From: Psychrobacillus sp. NEAU-3TGS
Lineage (GTDB): Bacteria; Bacillota; Bacilli; Bacillales_A; Planococcaceae
Direction: 5' to 3'
Length of the DNA: 64,000 bases
Assembly: GCF_029955155.1 (NCBI RefSeq)
Contig: NZ_JAPNOZ010000008.1
Coordinates: forward strand, 85,155-149,154
The translations under genes were made by a program, and so were the position numbers. This document shows, one piece after another, positions 16,020-24,992 of this stretch (position 1 is its first letter; each line of letters begins with the position of its first letter). The notes below the pieces were generated by a model, which was not told the origin of the DNA, searched no databases, and worked only from the letters and a program-made list of their open reading frames with translations.

Positions 16020-16700
16020 TTGGACTTAAATGGATGGAAAGGAAAACTCTACTGGTTCGTAGAATTTGTAACGATGCTTGCAGTATTGCAACTGATGTGG
16101 ATTGGGTTGACACTACTCGGTCTAGTAATTTTTGGAGTTTCTCCTGCTACAGTGGGGCTCTTTGGAGTAATGAGAAAAAGAATGCAAGGACAAGATGAGT
16201 TGCGAACACTATTAAAAAATTATTGGGTTACGTATAAAAAGGAGTTTGTTAATTCTAATAAGATTGGAGTTATTTTAATAGGTATCGGTTATTTTCTGAT
16301 CATCAATTTGCAGATTGCACTAACGATGAAAGGGACGTACGCTTTGTTTATGTTAACAGTGATTGTTATGATTTCGATTTTGTATGCTGTAATGTCGATG
16401 AATATATTCCAAGTATATGCACATTATGACCTACCCTTTGCACGTTATTTTTCATCATCTCTTTTACTAAGTATTTCGTTCCCTCTTCAAGTTCTTGGGT
16501 CCTTTATCGGGCTCTACGTACTATATCGGATTTTCTTATTCATACCTGGACTTCTACCGTTTTTCGGAGTGAGTCTAACAATATTGTTTCTTACTTGGAT
16601 GTCATCTCAAATTTTCCGGTTGAAAGGTGAATACGATGGAACATTACAGTTGGAGGAAGAGAAAAATTCAATACAGTCATTTAAAGAGGGTGCAATATGA
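16020..16700 (+). CDS. YesL family (DUF624) membrane protein
   Basis: 226 aa with about five membrane spans. The N-terminal WFVEFVTMLAVLQLMWIGLTLL block and SPATVGLFGVMRK are characteristic of the YesL/DUF624 family, whose genes accompany LplABC-type sugar transporters (as in yes/ytc loci); biochemical role unknown. TTG 16020 is chosen because AAGGGAGGT lies 7 bases upstream; an upstream in-frame TTG at 15984 lies in the terminator. Its stop overlaps the start of nagA by 4 bases (ATGA), so the two are translationally coupled. Confidence 0.85.
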   Translation: MDLNGWKGKLYWFVEFVTMLAVLQLMWIGLTLLGLVIFGVSPATVGLFGVMRKRMQGQDELRTLLKNYWVTYKKEFVNSNKIGVILIGIGYFLIINLQIALTMKGTYALFMLTVIVMISILYAVMSMNIFQVYAHYDLPFARYFSSSLLLSISFPLQVLGSFIGLYVLYRIFLFIPGLLPFFGVSLTILFLTWMSSQIFRLKGEYDGTLQLEEEKNSIQSFKEGAI

Positions 16701-17884
16701 TCTATTTAACCAACGCTACTATTGTGCTTGAAAAATCAGTTATACAAGATGGGTTTGTTCATATTAAGGGTGAAAAAATCGAATCTGTCGGAAAAATGGC
16801 AGACTGTCCCCCCATTAATAATAAGGAAGAAGTGTTTGATTGCACGGATAAACAATATGTCATCCCTGGAATGATAGATATACATGTGCATGGGGCTGGG
16901 GGATATGACTTTATGGATTCAGAGCAAGAGACCATTGATAGTATTGCTCTCGCGCTTGCCGAAGAAGGGACTACCTCTTATCTGGCGACAACGATGACAA
17001 ATCCGCTTTCGCGAATTAGTAGTACACTTAAGAATCTTGCTAGTTACAAAAGAAATAGTAGTAGAGCGGGTGTCGCAGAAATGGTAGGAATCCATTTGGA
17101 GGGACCCTTTATCAACAAAGAACAAAAAGGAGCCCAACCAGAAGATGCTATCCTGCCACCTAATTGTAAATTGTTTGAAGAATGGCAGAAGCTATCTGGA
17201 GATGCTATTAAAATTGTAACATTTGCTCCTGAATTAGATGCCAATTTTGAGCTATTAAAGAAACTTCGACTAGCAGGAGTCATTCCATCGATGGGACATA
17301 CAAATGCAACTTACAATGAAACAGTTCAAGCTATAGGTCAAGGAATAACACATGCGACTCATCTATTCAATGGTATGAAAGGATTGCACCACCGTGATCC
17401 AGGTGTTGTGGGCGGTGCTCTTCTACATGATGAGGTTTATGTTGAAGTAATTCCAGATGGTATTCATTTTCATGCGGACTTATTGAAACTAGTAGTAAGA
17501 ATGAAAGGACTTGAACGGATTTTGGTTATAACCGATGGAATGCGAGCGAAGGGGATGCCTGATGGAATTTACGATTTAGGCGGACAGAACGTGACAGTTC
17601 GTGACGGGAAATGTTTATTAACGTCAACTGGATCTCTTGCGGGTAGTATAGTGACAATGAACAAAGCAAGGCTGAATCTACGCACATGGCTTAGTTTGAC
17701 GATTCTGGAACAGATACAGGTTACATCTATAAACCAAGCTAAACGTTTAGGTCTCTTTGATAGAAAAGGATCCATTCAAGCTGGGAAAGATGCTGACATC
17801 GTAATTCTTGGTATAAATGGAGAAGTCGAATTGACGATTTGCAGAGGGGTTATTGCTTTTCAATGTAAAGATGCATTTAAATGA
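16697..17884 (+). CDS. nagA: N-acetylhexosamine-6-phosphate deacetylase (NagA/AgaA)
   Basis: 395 aa amidohydrolase-fold enzyme removing the acetyl group from GlcNAc-6-P or GalNAc-6-P in the cytoplasm. Metal-binding HVH at 63-65, HLEGPF near 132 with the family Glu, GHTNATY near 199, HLFNGM near 220 and the catalytic Asp in VITDGM near 278. The neighbours (ketose-bisphosphate aldolase, SIS enzyme, no nagB) favour galactosamine chemistry, in which the same fold is called AgaA. Start overlaps the yesL stop. Confidence 0.9.
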   Translation: MIYLTNATIVLEKSVIQDGFVHIKGEKIESVGKMADCPPINNKEEVFDCTDKQYVIPGMIDIHVHGAGGYDFMDSEQETIDSIALALAEEGTTSYLATTMTNPLSRISSTLKNLASYKRNSSRAGVAEMVGIHLEGPFINKEQKGAQPEDAILPPNCKLFEEWQKLSGDAIKIVTFAPELDANFELLKKLRLAGVIPSMGHTNATYNETVQAIGQGITHATHLFNGMKGLHHRDPGVVGGALLHDEVYVEVIPDGIHFHADLLKLVVRMKGLERILVITDGMRAKGMPDGIYDLGGQNVTVRDGKCLLTSTGSLAGSIVTMNKARLNLRTWLSLTILEQIQVTSINQAKRLGLFDRKGSIQAGKDADIVILGINGEVELTICRGVIAFQCKDAFK

Positions 17885-17950
17885 TGTAAATCTTTCTGAA
17901 TTGATGATATATTGAAATTGTGAAGACGTAAGAAGAAGGATGAAAAAGAT

Positions 17951-18682
17951 ATGAAGCCGTTAGACCAAGGAAGTATTATTCCATTATATCATCAATTAAA
18001 GCAACGGTTAGATGCTCGGATTCGTGCAGGTGAATGGAAGCCGGGAGATAAAATTGATTCGGAAAATCGTTTAATGGAAATGTTTCAGGTAAGTAGAAAT
18101 ACAGCTAAGAAAGCGATTGAAGAATTGGTTCAAGAAGGGATACTTTATAGGGTTCAAGGGAAAGGGACCTTCGTCTCCAAACCTAAATTTGAGCAGTCCT
18201 TAGGTGGATTTTATAGTTTTAGTCGAGTTTTACATGAAAAAGGCCTTCATCCAACTGACCAAGTGCTTGAAGTAAAAGAAGTTGAACCTTCTGCAACTGT
18301 GAGGGATGGATTACAACTTCCCAAAGGTGAGAATGTAGTTGAAATGAAGAGATTACGCTGTGCGGACGGGGAGCCAATTATCCTTGAATCATCGTTTATG
18401 CCAAAGTCGGTTATACAGGATATGTCGGTTCTGTACGAAGTAGGAACCTCGTCCCTATATGATTTATTGGCTGAACGTTATAACGTGACTGTAGTTCGTG
18501 CAAAAGAAGCATTCGAGCCGGTTTTAATTCGAGAAGAGGAAAGTATACTTCTTCAGACGAAAGTAGGGAAACCTGCTTTGTTATTGGAGCGAACTGCATA
18601 TGACACGAATGAACAACCTGTCGAGTTTTGTATTTCAATTGTAAGAGGAGATCGCTGCAGATTTTACACAGATCTTCATTAA
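17951..18682 (+). CDS. GntR/HutC family regulator with UTRA domain (NagR-like)
   Basis: 243 aa. A winged helix (residues 5-75, core SENRLMEMFQVSRNTAKKAI) is followed by a UTRA ligand domain (from about 90). In B. subtilis NagR (YvoA) binds GlcN-6-P or GlcNAc-6-P and sits beside nagAB; here it follows nagA by 66 bases and precedes the aldolase, so it probably senses an amino-sugar phosphate. It is the second regulator of the locus besides the LacI-type protein. AGAAGGATG precedes the ATG. Confidence 0.85.
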   Translation: MKPLDQGSIIPLYHQLKQRLDARIRAGEWKPGDKIDSENRLMEMFQVSRNTAKKAIEELVQEGILYRVQGKGTFVSKPKFEQSLGGFYSFSRVLHEKGLHPTDQVLEVKEVEPSATVRDGLQLPKGENVVEMKRLRCADGEPIILESSFMPKSVIQDMSVLYEVGTSSLYDLLAERYNVTVVRAKEAFEPVLIREEESILLQTKVGKPALLLERTAYDTNEQPVEFCISIVRGDRCRFYTDLH

Positions 18683-18707
18683 ACTCATAGAAATTTCTAT
18701 GAGTTTT
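18683..18707 (+). terminator. palindromic terminator-like hairpin
   Basis: ACTCATAGAAA and TTTCTATGAGT form a perfect 22-bp palindrome followed by TTTT, directly after the GntR-family gene. The short loop and T run suggest only partial termination. Confidence 0.55.
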
Positions 18708-18756
18708 AAAATAGATTTAGTTGTACCAACAACCCACTAACGAAAGGGGTCATTTT

Positions 18757-19599
18757 ATGACGCTAGTTACAACGAAAGAAATGTTAAAAGACGCTCATAC
18801 AAACCACTATGCAATCGGTGCATTCGGAGCGCATAATCTAGAAATTATTAAGTCAGTAATCGCTGGTGCGGAATCAGTAGGTTCCCCAGTCATCCTTCAA
18901 ACTACTTCCAGTACGTATAAGTATGTGGAGATGCCTTATATGATTGCTATGGCAAAAGCTGCTGCTGAACAAGCAAAAGTACCAGTAGCATTGCATCTTG
19001 ATCATGGTGAATCATTTGACGTCGTAATGGAATGTTTGCGAGCTGGTTATACATCTATCATGATAGATGGTTCAAAGCTTTCATTAGAAGACAATATCGC
19101 ACTTGTACGTAAAGTAACGGATGCAGCTGGCCCTATCGGTGTTCCGGTAGAAGCAGAACTAGGTACAATCGGTGGAGTGGAAGATGATTTTGTGGTGGAG
19201 GAGAGTGAAGCATTTTTTACTGATCCAGAAGCGGCAGAACGATTTGTGCGAGAGACTGGTATTGATTCGTTTGCTCCTGCATTTGGAACTGCACATGGTA
19301 ACTATAAGAAGGAGCCTAAACTACAATTTGATCTGCTAGGTAAAATTCAAAAACTGACCAATATTCCGCTCGTTATGCACGGAGCATCAGGGGTACCGGA
19401 AGAAAGTGTACGTAAATCATTAGATTATGGAGTAGCGAAAGTGAATTTCTCAACCGAATTGAAAGATTTATTTGCAGAAGAAGTACGAGCTTTTTTTCAA
19501 GATAATCCAAATGAAAATGACCCGCGTAAATATTTCATACCTGCAAGAGAGGCATTAATTGAGTTAGTTAAAAGAAAGATCATGATGTTACAAAAATGA
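18757..19599 (+). CDS. class II ketose-bisphosphate aldolase (tagatose/fructose type)
   Basis: 280 aa zinc aldolase. HLDHGE near residue 80 holds catalytic Asp and zinc His, with further zinc ligands in GTAHGNY near 178 and VMHGASG near 207. Length and sequence fit the KbaY/GatY/FbaA group, which cleaves tagatose- or fructose-1,6-bisphosphate to DHAP and glyceraldehyde-3-P. ATG 18757 follows GAAAGGGG. Its stop overlaps the start of the kinase (ATGA), so the kinase-aldolase pair is coupled, as in Aga/Lac-type pathways. Confidence 0.87.
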   Translation: MTLVTTKEMLKDAHTNHYAIGAFGAHNLEIIKSVIAGAESVGSPVILQTTSSTYKYVEMPYMIAMAKAAAEQAKVPVALHLDHGESFDVVMECLRAGYTSIMIDGSKLSLEDNIALVRKVTDAAGPIGVPVEAELGTIGGVEDDFVVEESEAFFTDPEAAERFVRETGIDSFAPAFGTAHGNYKKEPKLQFDLLGKIQKLTNIPLVMHGASGVPEESVRKSLDYGVAKVNFSTELKDLFAEEVRAFFQDNPNENDPRKYFIPAREALIELVKRKIMMLQK

Positions 19600-20534
19600 T
19601 TACAACTATCACATTGAATACTGCAATTGATCAAGTGTATGAAGTGGAGTCATTGGATGTTGGAGGGACAAATCGAGTTTCTGCTATTACTCAGGAGGCC
19701 GGGGGTAAGGGCATGAATGTTGCAAAGGTACTCCAATACTTAGGTGCAGAAGTGAATGTTGGTGGATTTGCGGGGGGGACTAACGGAAAGAAAATTCGAC
19801 AACTTTTAAAAAAACGTGCTATTCCAAGTGAATTAATAACAGTTAGTGGTGAAAGTCGAATTTGTTTAACAGTGCTAGATTCATTGAATAGTGAAGTGAC
19901 AGAACTTCTTGAGAGTGGACCAGAAATATCCATAGAGGAATGGCAATCCATGCTCGAATGGGTAAAACAGAAGTCTAAAATCGTCAAATGGTTTGCATTG
20001 TCAGGTAGCTTGCCGAAAGGACTACCAACCACTGCATATGCGGAGCTGATACAAATTATACATGCCAACGGTGCGAAAGCGGTACTCGATTCAAGTGGTG
20101 ATGCATTACGAAATGGAATCGAAGCAAAACCATTTGCGATAAAACCAAATGAGCATGAAATTGCAGCAATCCTAGGTAAAACTGCTATAACTGAAACTGA
20201 ATTGCTCGAAGCAGGGGGGCGCTTTGTTAGTGAAGGAATTGAGCATGTATGCCTTACATTGGGGGAAGAAGGGGCAATTTTCGTTAACCAATATGGGTAT
20301 TTCAAAGCAAATGCACCATCGATTGACGTCATCAATACTGTAGGAAGTGGAGATGCTTTTGTAGGTGGACTGCTATACGGGTTAGCTCAAAATGAAGAAA
20401 TTAGCACAGCTTATAAACGAGCAATAGCATGTGGATCAGTTAACGCGATGTATCGAGCAATCGGTTTTATTGATTTGGGGCAAGTGGAAGTATTAATGGA
20501 GCAAATTACTATCGAAAAAATAAAAGATAGATAG
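19596..20534 (+). CDS. 1-phosphofructokinase family sugar-phosphate kinase (LacC/FruK type)
   Basis: 312 aa PfkB-fold kinase. N-terminal TLNTAIDQVYEV, glycine-rich GGKGMNVAKVL near residue 36, and C-terminal catalytic motif GSGDAFVGGLLYG near 251. This subfamily phosphorylates fructose-1-P or tagatose-6-P to the 1,6-bisphosphate. Coupled to the upstream aldolase by a 4-base overlap, so tagatose-6-P kinase is the most likely activity, though fructose-1-P or fructose-6-P cannot be excluded. Confidence 0.87.
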   Translation: MITTITLNTAIDQVYEVESLDVGGTNRVSAITQEAGGKGMNVAKVLQYLGAEVNVGGFAGGTNGKKIRQLLKKRAIPSELITVSGESRICLTVLDSLNSEVTELLESGPEISIEEWQSMLEWVKQKSKIVKWFALSGSLPKGLPTTAYAELIQIIHANGAKAVLDSSGDALRNGIEAKPFAIKPNEHEIAAILGKTAITETELLEAGGRFVSEGIEHVCLTLGEEGAIFVNQYGYFKANAPSIDVINTVGSGDAFVGGLLYGLAQNEEISTAYKRAIACGSVNAMYRAIGFIDLGQVEVLMEQITIEKIKDR

Positions 20535-20547
20535 GGGTATGAATTTT

Positions 20548-21564
20548 ATGCATACGTATAATGAAATAATCGGACAGGCGGACCAATTACAAAAGACACT
20601 AGAACTTGTAGACAATCTAATAATGGAACACGTGAATGTAGACCACGTATTATTCACGGGGTGTGGAACATCTTTTTATTTGGCAGCTTCTGCGGCTAAA
20701 TATTATCAAACAGTGACGGGTCAATTTGCTTCTGCAGTTCCTGCGTCTGAGCTATTCCTACACACATCAACGACAATTGTTCCTGGAAAAAAATATTTTG
20801 TTGTTGGAATATCTAGATCAGGAACGACTTCTGAAATTCTTATCGCGCTCGATCATTTAAAGGGCAATGCTGATATCCGTACATTAGCAGTCACGTGTAA
20901 TGGGGATACACCTATGGCAGCGGCAACAGATCAAGTTATTGCACTTGATCATATTACGGAAAAAAGCGTTGTGATGACCCAATCATTTTCAAATATGCTG
21001 TTTGCACTTCAAGTATTCGCGGCAAAGCAAGGGCGTTCTACTCAAAATTTGACAGAACTTAAACAAGTTCCAGAGTTGGTAGAGGCTGCATTAACATTAG
21101 AAGATTTAACAAAAGGTGTGGCGGAAGATTTAACGAAGAAACGCTTTATCTTCCTTGGATCAGGTTCATATAATGGAATTGCAAAAGAAGCTACTTTGAA
21201 GCTAAAAGAAATGACACAAACAGAATGCGAAAGCTACTCAAGCTTGGAGTTTAGACACGGTCCAATTTCAATAGTAGACGATTCAACAGTAGTTATCCTA
21301 TTAACTCAACTGGAGACAGAAGACTACGATCAACAGCTTGTTATGGATATCCAAAAGCTTGGTGGATACGTACTTACCATCGGACCAGTAGCTGAAGGGT
21401 TTGTCGCAGATCACATTATTGAATTGACAAACACAATAAATGATTTGAACCGACATGCTATTTATGTTCCTTATCTTCAATTACTAGCGTATCAACGGGC
21501 GATGCATTTAGGGGTCGATCCAGATCAGCCTCGAAATCTTACTCAAGTTGTTAAATTGTCATAA
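20548..21564 (+). CDS. SIS-domain sugar-phosphate isomerase/deaminase (AgaS-like)
   Basis: 338 aa with two SIS domains (GCGTSFYLAAS near residue 38, then ISRSGTTSE near 90; second domain from about 200 with GSGSYNGIAKEATLKLKE and EFRHGP). It resembles the isomerase half of GlmS and AgaS/FrlB proteins. With no nagB present, it is the best candidate to convert galactosamine-6-P to tagatose-6-P (or GlcN-6-P to Fru-6-P). ATG 20548 is preferred to ATG 20539, which touches the ribosome site. Confidence 0.85.
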   Translation: MHTYNEIIGQADQLQKTLELVDNLIMEHVNVDHVLFTGCGTSFYLAASAAKYYQTVTGQFASAVPASELFLHTSTTIVPGKKYFVVGISRSGTTSEILIALDHLKGNADIRTLAVTCNGDTPMAAATDQVIALDHITEKSVVMTQSFSNMLFALQVFAAKQGRSTQNLTELKQVPELVEAALTLEDLTKGVAEDLTKKRFIFLGSGSYNGIAKEATLKLKEMTQTECESYSSLEFRHGPISIVDDSTVVILLTQLETEDYDQQLVMDIQKLGGYVLTIGPVAEGFVADHIIELTNTINDLNRHAIYVPYLQLLAYQRAMHLGVDPDQPRNLTQVVKLS

Positions 21565-21581
21565 TCGGAAGGTGATTATAG

Positions 21582-22472
21582 ATGGGATACATTCTAGCAG
21601 CGGATATCGGCGGTACAAAACTTGCAACAGCACTATTTAAAAATGACGGAACTGTTGTGAAGACGAACGAATCACTAAGTGAAAAAAAAGACGAGGAATT
21701 GTTGTTTCAGTGCCTGGTTAATTCATTCCGCTCTCTGTGTATAAATGAAGGTGTAAATTTTGATGATATAAATGGGATTGCAGTAGGAATACCAGGAATT
21801 GTGGATGCTGAAAAAGGTATAGCTGTTTTTCAGAATAATTTACCGTGGAGAGATTTCCCGTTGGTAGAAAGACTTGAAAGCGAGTTTCCGCAATCCAAAA
21901 TTATGATGGATAATGATGTTTATATGGCCACTTGGGGAGAGTATACAACTCGTGGCTTTTCTTCAGAAACGATGGTTTACGTGACGCTGAGTACAGGTAT
22001 TTCTTGCTGCTTGATTCATCAGGGATTGTTTTTAAGAGGAAGTGGAATGGCAGGAGAAATTGGATTTAGTTTAACGGGAACTTCAGATACCAGTCTTGAA
22101 ACTCTAGTTTCTGGTCCTGCACTAGAATTAAAAGGACGAAAACAATTTAATAATCCCGAACTATCTTTAAAAGAGATGATGGTGGGTTATTATCAAGGAA
22201 ATGTTCATATTGCAAGAATAATAAATGAAGCAGTAACTGCACTTGCAAAAGAAGTTTATCAAATTCTCGTCTTCACCGATCCGCATTGTATTGTACTTGG
22301 TGGTGGTGTATTCAATCATCATCCAACGCTTATTGAAGCGGTCCGAAAAGAGGTTGGACAGTATCTCAGCCACCCTTTATTAAAAGGTAAAGAAGAACGT
22401 ATAGAAGCAAGCATCTATAAGGGAGAAGCAGGTATACGTGGTGCAGCTTCCAGAATTATAAATATAAAATAA
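21582..22472 (+). CDS. ROK family sugar kinase
   Basis: 296 aa. ATP-binding DIGGTKLATALF at residues 8-19, a second phosphate motif YVTLSTGISCCL near 131, and a GEIGF segment containing the Glu seen in hexose-binding ROK kinases. The usual ROK zinc-binding CxCGxxGC cluster is not apparent; the region reads GFSLTGTSDTSLETLVSGPAL, so this is a cysteine-poor variant. It presumably makes N-acetylhexosamine-6-P for NagA. Last gene of the plus-strand locus; a bidirectional terminator follows. Confidence 0.87.
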   Translation: MGYILAADIGGTKLATALFKNDGTVVKTNESLSEKKDEELLFQCLVNSFRSLCINEGVNFDDINGIAVGIPGIVDAEKGIAVFQNNLPWRDFPLVERLESEFPQSKIMMDNDVYMATWGEYTTRGFSSETMVYVTLSTGISCCLIHQGLFLRGSGMAGEIGFSLTGTSDTSLETLVSGPALELKGRKQFNNPELSLKEMMVGYYQGNVHIARIINEAVTALAKEVYQILVFTDPHCIVLGGGVFNHHPTLIEAVRKEVGQYLSHPLLKGKEERIEASIYKGEAGIRGAASRIINIK

Positions 22473-22512
22473 ATATAAACCCTCGTCTAAATCGGACGAG
22501 GGTTTATATTTT
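22465..22512. terminator. bidirectional terminator
   Basis: AAATATAAACCCTCGTC pairs with GACGAGGGTTTATATTT around TAAATCG. It is flanked by A and T runs, so it serves both the ROK kinase (plus) and the ATPase gene (minus). Confidence 0.9.
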
Positions 22513-23646
22513 AAAGTTCAAGAAATTTTTAAGTGCGCTTACACCCTTTTTATCTAATACGTCTTTCTGTTTCCTTATCGAAGAAATGGCTTCTTGATAT
22601 ATCAAGGATAGTTCAATTTTTTGACCAGGTTGAATATGTGAATCTGAACTTATACGGGCAATGTACTGTTGTCCTTCGAGTGCAGAATAGATCATCAATT
22701 CTGCTCCAGTTAATTCCGATACTTCGATATTTGCTTTTACAGTTGACTCGGAAGATTGAGCTACTATCTCAGGGTCTTCTGATATATGTTCAGGTCTTAT
22801 TCCTAGAAGAATTTCTTTATTGTTATATCCTTGTGAATTTAGCATCGCAAGTTTCTCTTGAGGAATCTTCAATGCAACATTTCCAATTTTGAAATAGCCA
22901 TCCGTGATTTTACCTTCGAAAAAGTTCATCGCGGGTGAGCCGATAAATCCACCTACAAATATGTTTTCTGGATTCTCATATACCTCTTTAGGTGTCCCAA
23001 TTTGCTGGATTAGTCCGTCTTTCATAACGACAAGACGTGATGCCATTGTCATTGCCTCCGTTTGGTCGTGTGTTACATAAATCGTTGTTGTTTTCAGTCG
23101 TTGATGTAACTTTGCTATTTCAGCACGCATTTGAACACGTAATTTTGCATCTAGATTCGATAGTGGTTCATCCATAAGAAATACTTTTGCATCACGAACA
23201 ATCGCACGACCAAGCGCGACACGCTGGCGTTGACCACCTGACAATGCTTTTGGCTTCCTATCTAAGTGAGCTTCGAGATCAAGAATGCTAGCAGCATTTT
23301 TTACACGTTTATCGATTTCAGTTTTAGAAAATTTTCTGAGCTTCAAACCGAAAGCCATATTGTCATATACAGTCATATGTGGATAAAGTGCATAGTTCTG
23401 AAATACCATTGCGATATCTCGTTCTTTTGGTGGGACATTATTCATCGATTTTCCATCGATACGAAAATCACCTTCGGAAATCTCTTCAAGCCCTGCAATC
23501 ATACGAAGTGTTGTTGATTTTCCACAGCCAGAAGGACCAACTAGAACAATAAACTCCTGATCTTGGACACGCAAATCAAAATTAGAAACCGCTGTTGCAC
23601 CATCATCGTATACTTTGTTTATATTTTCAAGAACCATTTTCTCCAT
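22504..23646 (-). CDS. ABC transporter ATPase, MsmX/UgpC type
   Basis: 380 aa. Walker A GPSGCGKST near residue 37, Q-loop FQNYALYPHMTV near 80, signature LSGGQRQRVALGRA near 133, Walker B VFLMDEPLSNLD near 154, H-loop VTHDQTEA near 187, and a C-terminal OB-type regulatory domain. ATG 23646 follows GAGGAG by 9 bases; a TTG three codons earlier is too close. It probably energises the LplBC-type permeases, which lack their own ATPase, and perhaps others, as MsmX does in B. subtilis. Confidence 0.9.
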   Translation of the reverse strand: MEKMVLENINKVYDDGATAVSNFDLRVQDQEFIVLVGPSGCGKSTTLRMIAGLEEISEGDFRIDGKSMNNVPPKERDIAMVFQNYALYPHMTVYDNMAFGLKLRKFSKTEIDKRVKNAASILDLEAHLDRKPKALSGGQRQRVALGRAIVRDAKVFLMDEPLSNLDAKLRVQMRAEIAKLHQRLKTTTIYVTHDQTEAMTMASRLVVMKDGLIQQIGTPKEVYENPENIFVGGFIGSPAMNFFEGKITDGYFKIGNVALKIPQEKLAMLNSQGYNNKEILLGIRPEHISEDPEIVAQSSESTVKANIEVSELTGAELMIYSALEGQQYIARISSDSHIQPGQKIELSLIYQEAISSIRKQKDVLDKKGVSALKNFLNFKI

Positions 23647-23755
23647 TGTAAGCAACTCCTCTATTTTCTCTTTCTATAGATAGGTTACCAATCCTAGAGA
23701 AATCATGATATGTAAGATGTGCACAATTTTCTGTTTTTTTAAATGTGCGATTTGT

Positions 23756-24652
23756 CTACCTCTCGGTTGCAATCAAACTTGCGCAATAAGCAACAAGTGC
23801 CCCATCAAAATTACGTACATTAATTTCCGTCATATCTTGAAATTTAGTAAGGCGATATTGAAGTGTGTTTCGATGCACATGCAATTTCTTTGCTGCCACC
23901 GAAGCATTAAAGCCATTTTCGAAAAGGAATTGAACTGATTGTAATAATTCTATATCGTATTCAATTGGTTCTAATACTTCTTTGTGAATCATCTGTTTCA
24001 TTTCTTCTGATATTTGGTCTATCAAGGTAAATGGAAAAGTCTTTTCCATCGAATATATTCGTTCAGCTCGATTCCGTGACAGGCCTTTGAAGAACCATTC
24101 TTTTTCTGTTATAAAATGTGAATAAAAGGGCATAGTTGTTGGATGAAATTTCCCTACATACATTTTAACCTTGATGAAAAAATCACTTTCAAGCGCAACG
24201 ATAAAAGAAGAGAAGTCATCTAGAGTATGTATATAGGAAGACTTCACTTCGATAAGGACTGCATCTTCTGAAGAAATAAAAACGAGTCGCATGGCATCGT
24301 CAAAAAATAGTTTGACTGCCTCTTCCAAATGGGATTCTATTTCTTCTTCCACTTTAAAATGCAATTGAATAATGCGGATCTCGGTATCCTCTTTAAGAGG
24401 GACAGGTCCTTTGTCATGAAGGAACTTAATCCATTTTTCTGATAGAGATTCATTGGTGAGACCAGTTGGCTTGACTTCTCGAAACAGAGAACAAAGCAGT
24501 GCATATTCACGATCAGATACTTCATTTTTGTCGATGGTCATCCAACAGTTCGAATTTTCATTGTGAAAGATATATGTATGTGTTTCATTTAAAATTGGGC
24601 ATTCAGGTAATAGTTCGATAGATGGAAAAAGTATCGCTAAGTTAGTGGACAT
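23756..24652 (-). CDS. PucR/CdaR-type transcriptional regulator
   Basis: 298 aa. Only the C-terminus is recognisable: a PucR-type helix-turn-helix (FENGFNASVAAKKLHVHRNTLQYRL is its core, about residues 238-262) before a short tail. The N-terminal 200 residues are a divergent sensor region without a clear GGDEF-like motif. It lies 109 bases upstream of the MsmX-type gene on the same strand and is divergent from the kynurenine operon, so it could control either; sequence alone does not decide. Confidence 0.75.
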   Translation of the reverse strand: MSTNLAILFPSIELLPECPILNETHTYIFHNENSNCWMTIDKNEVSDREYALLCSLFREVKPTGLTNESLSEKWIKFLHDKGPVPLKEDTEIRIIQLHFKVEEEIESHLEEAVKLFFDDAMRLVFISSEDAVLIEVKSSYIHTLDDFSSFIVALESDFFIKVKMYVGKFHPTTMPFYSHFITEKEWFFKGLSRNRAERIYSMEKTFPFTLIDQISEEMKQMIHKEVLEPIEYDIELLQSVQFLFENGFNASVAAKKLHVHRNTLQYRLTKFQDMTEINVRNFDGALVAYCASLIATER

Positions 24653-24908
24653 TATATGAAATCTCCTATCTTGAAGCTATTGGAACTATAAACGTTCTCT
24701 TTTTAGCTTTAAATTTAAATGGTCATGAATAATGGATACTTAAATACATAAAAGAATGAGTCCCTATATATCTATTATAAGTCACCAAAACTTGTTTCAC
24801 ATGGTCAAATTATTAAAGGGAACGTTCTAAAACCTATGAATGTGAAAAAATCCTTCATTTTTGTTATCGAAGCACTCATATGCTTGTCGTAGGATATTTA
24901 TAGTTTCA

Positions 24909-24937
24909 TTGACACTATATCACTTAAAGTCTATCAT
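24909..24937 (+). promoter_or_regulatory. sigma-A promoter of the kyn operon
   Basis: TTGACA (24909-24914), 17-base spacer, TATCAT (24932-24937); transcript start near 24944. The remaining bases of the 340-base divergent gap (24653-24908) are AT-rich; I saw no further signal that I would defend. Confidence 0.7.
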
Positions 24938-24992
24938 TTATTTAAAATAGAAAGAAAATTTGGAATTTCGGAAGAGGATGGCGATATTAAGA

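Noticed and set aside
17890..17925. promoter of the GntR-family gene (GATGATATATTGAAA, resembling 2213-2229)
   Set aside because: A TATATT is present but no credible -35 box at the right distance; the shared string is probably chance.
18721..18740. GTTGTACCAAC before the aldolase as a NagR operator
   Set aside because: Only a half-match to the known dre-type site; too weak to list.
19691..20335. 214-aa frame antisense to the sugar-phosphate kinase
   Set aside because: Shadow frame: the sense gene has full family motifs; the antisense frame is Ser/Pro-rich and has no ribosome site.
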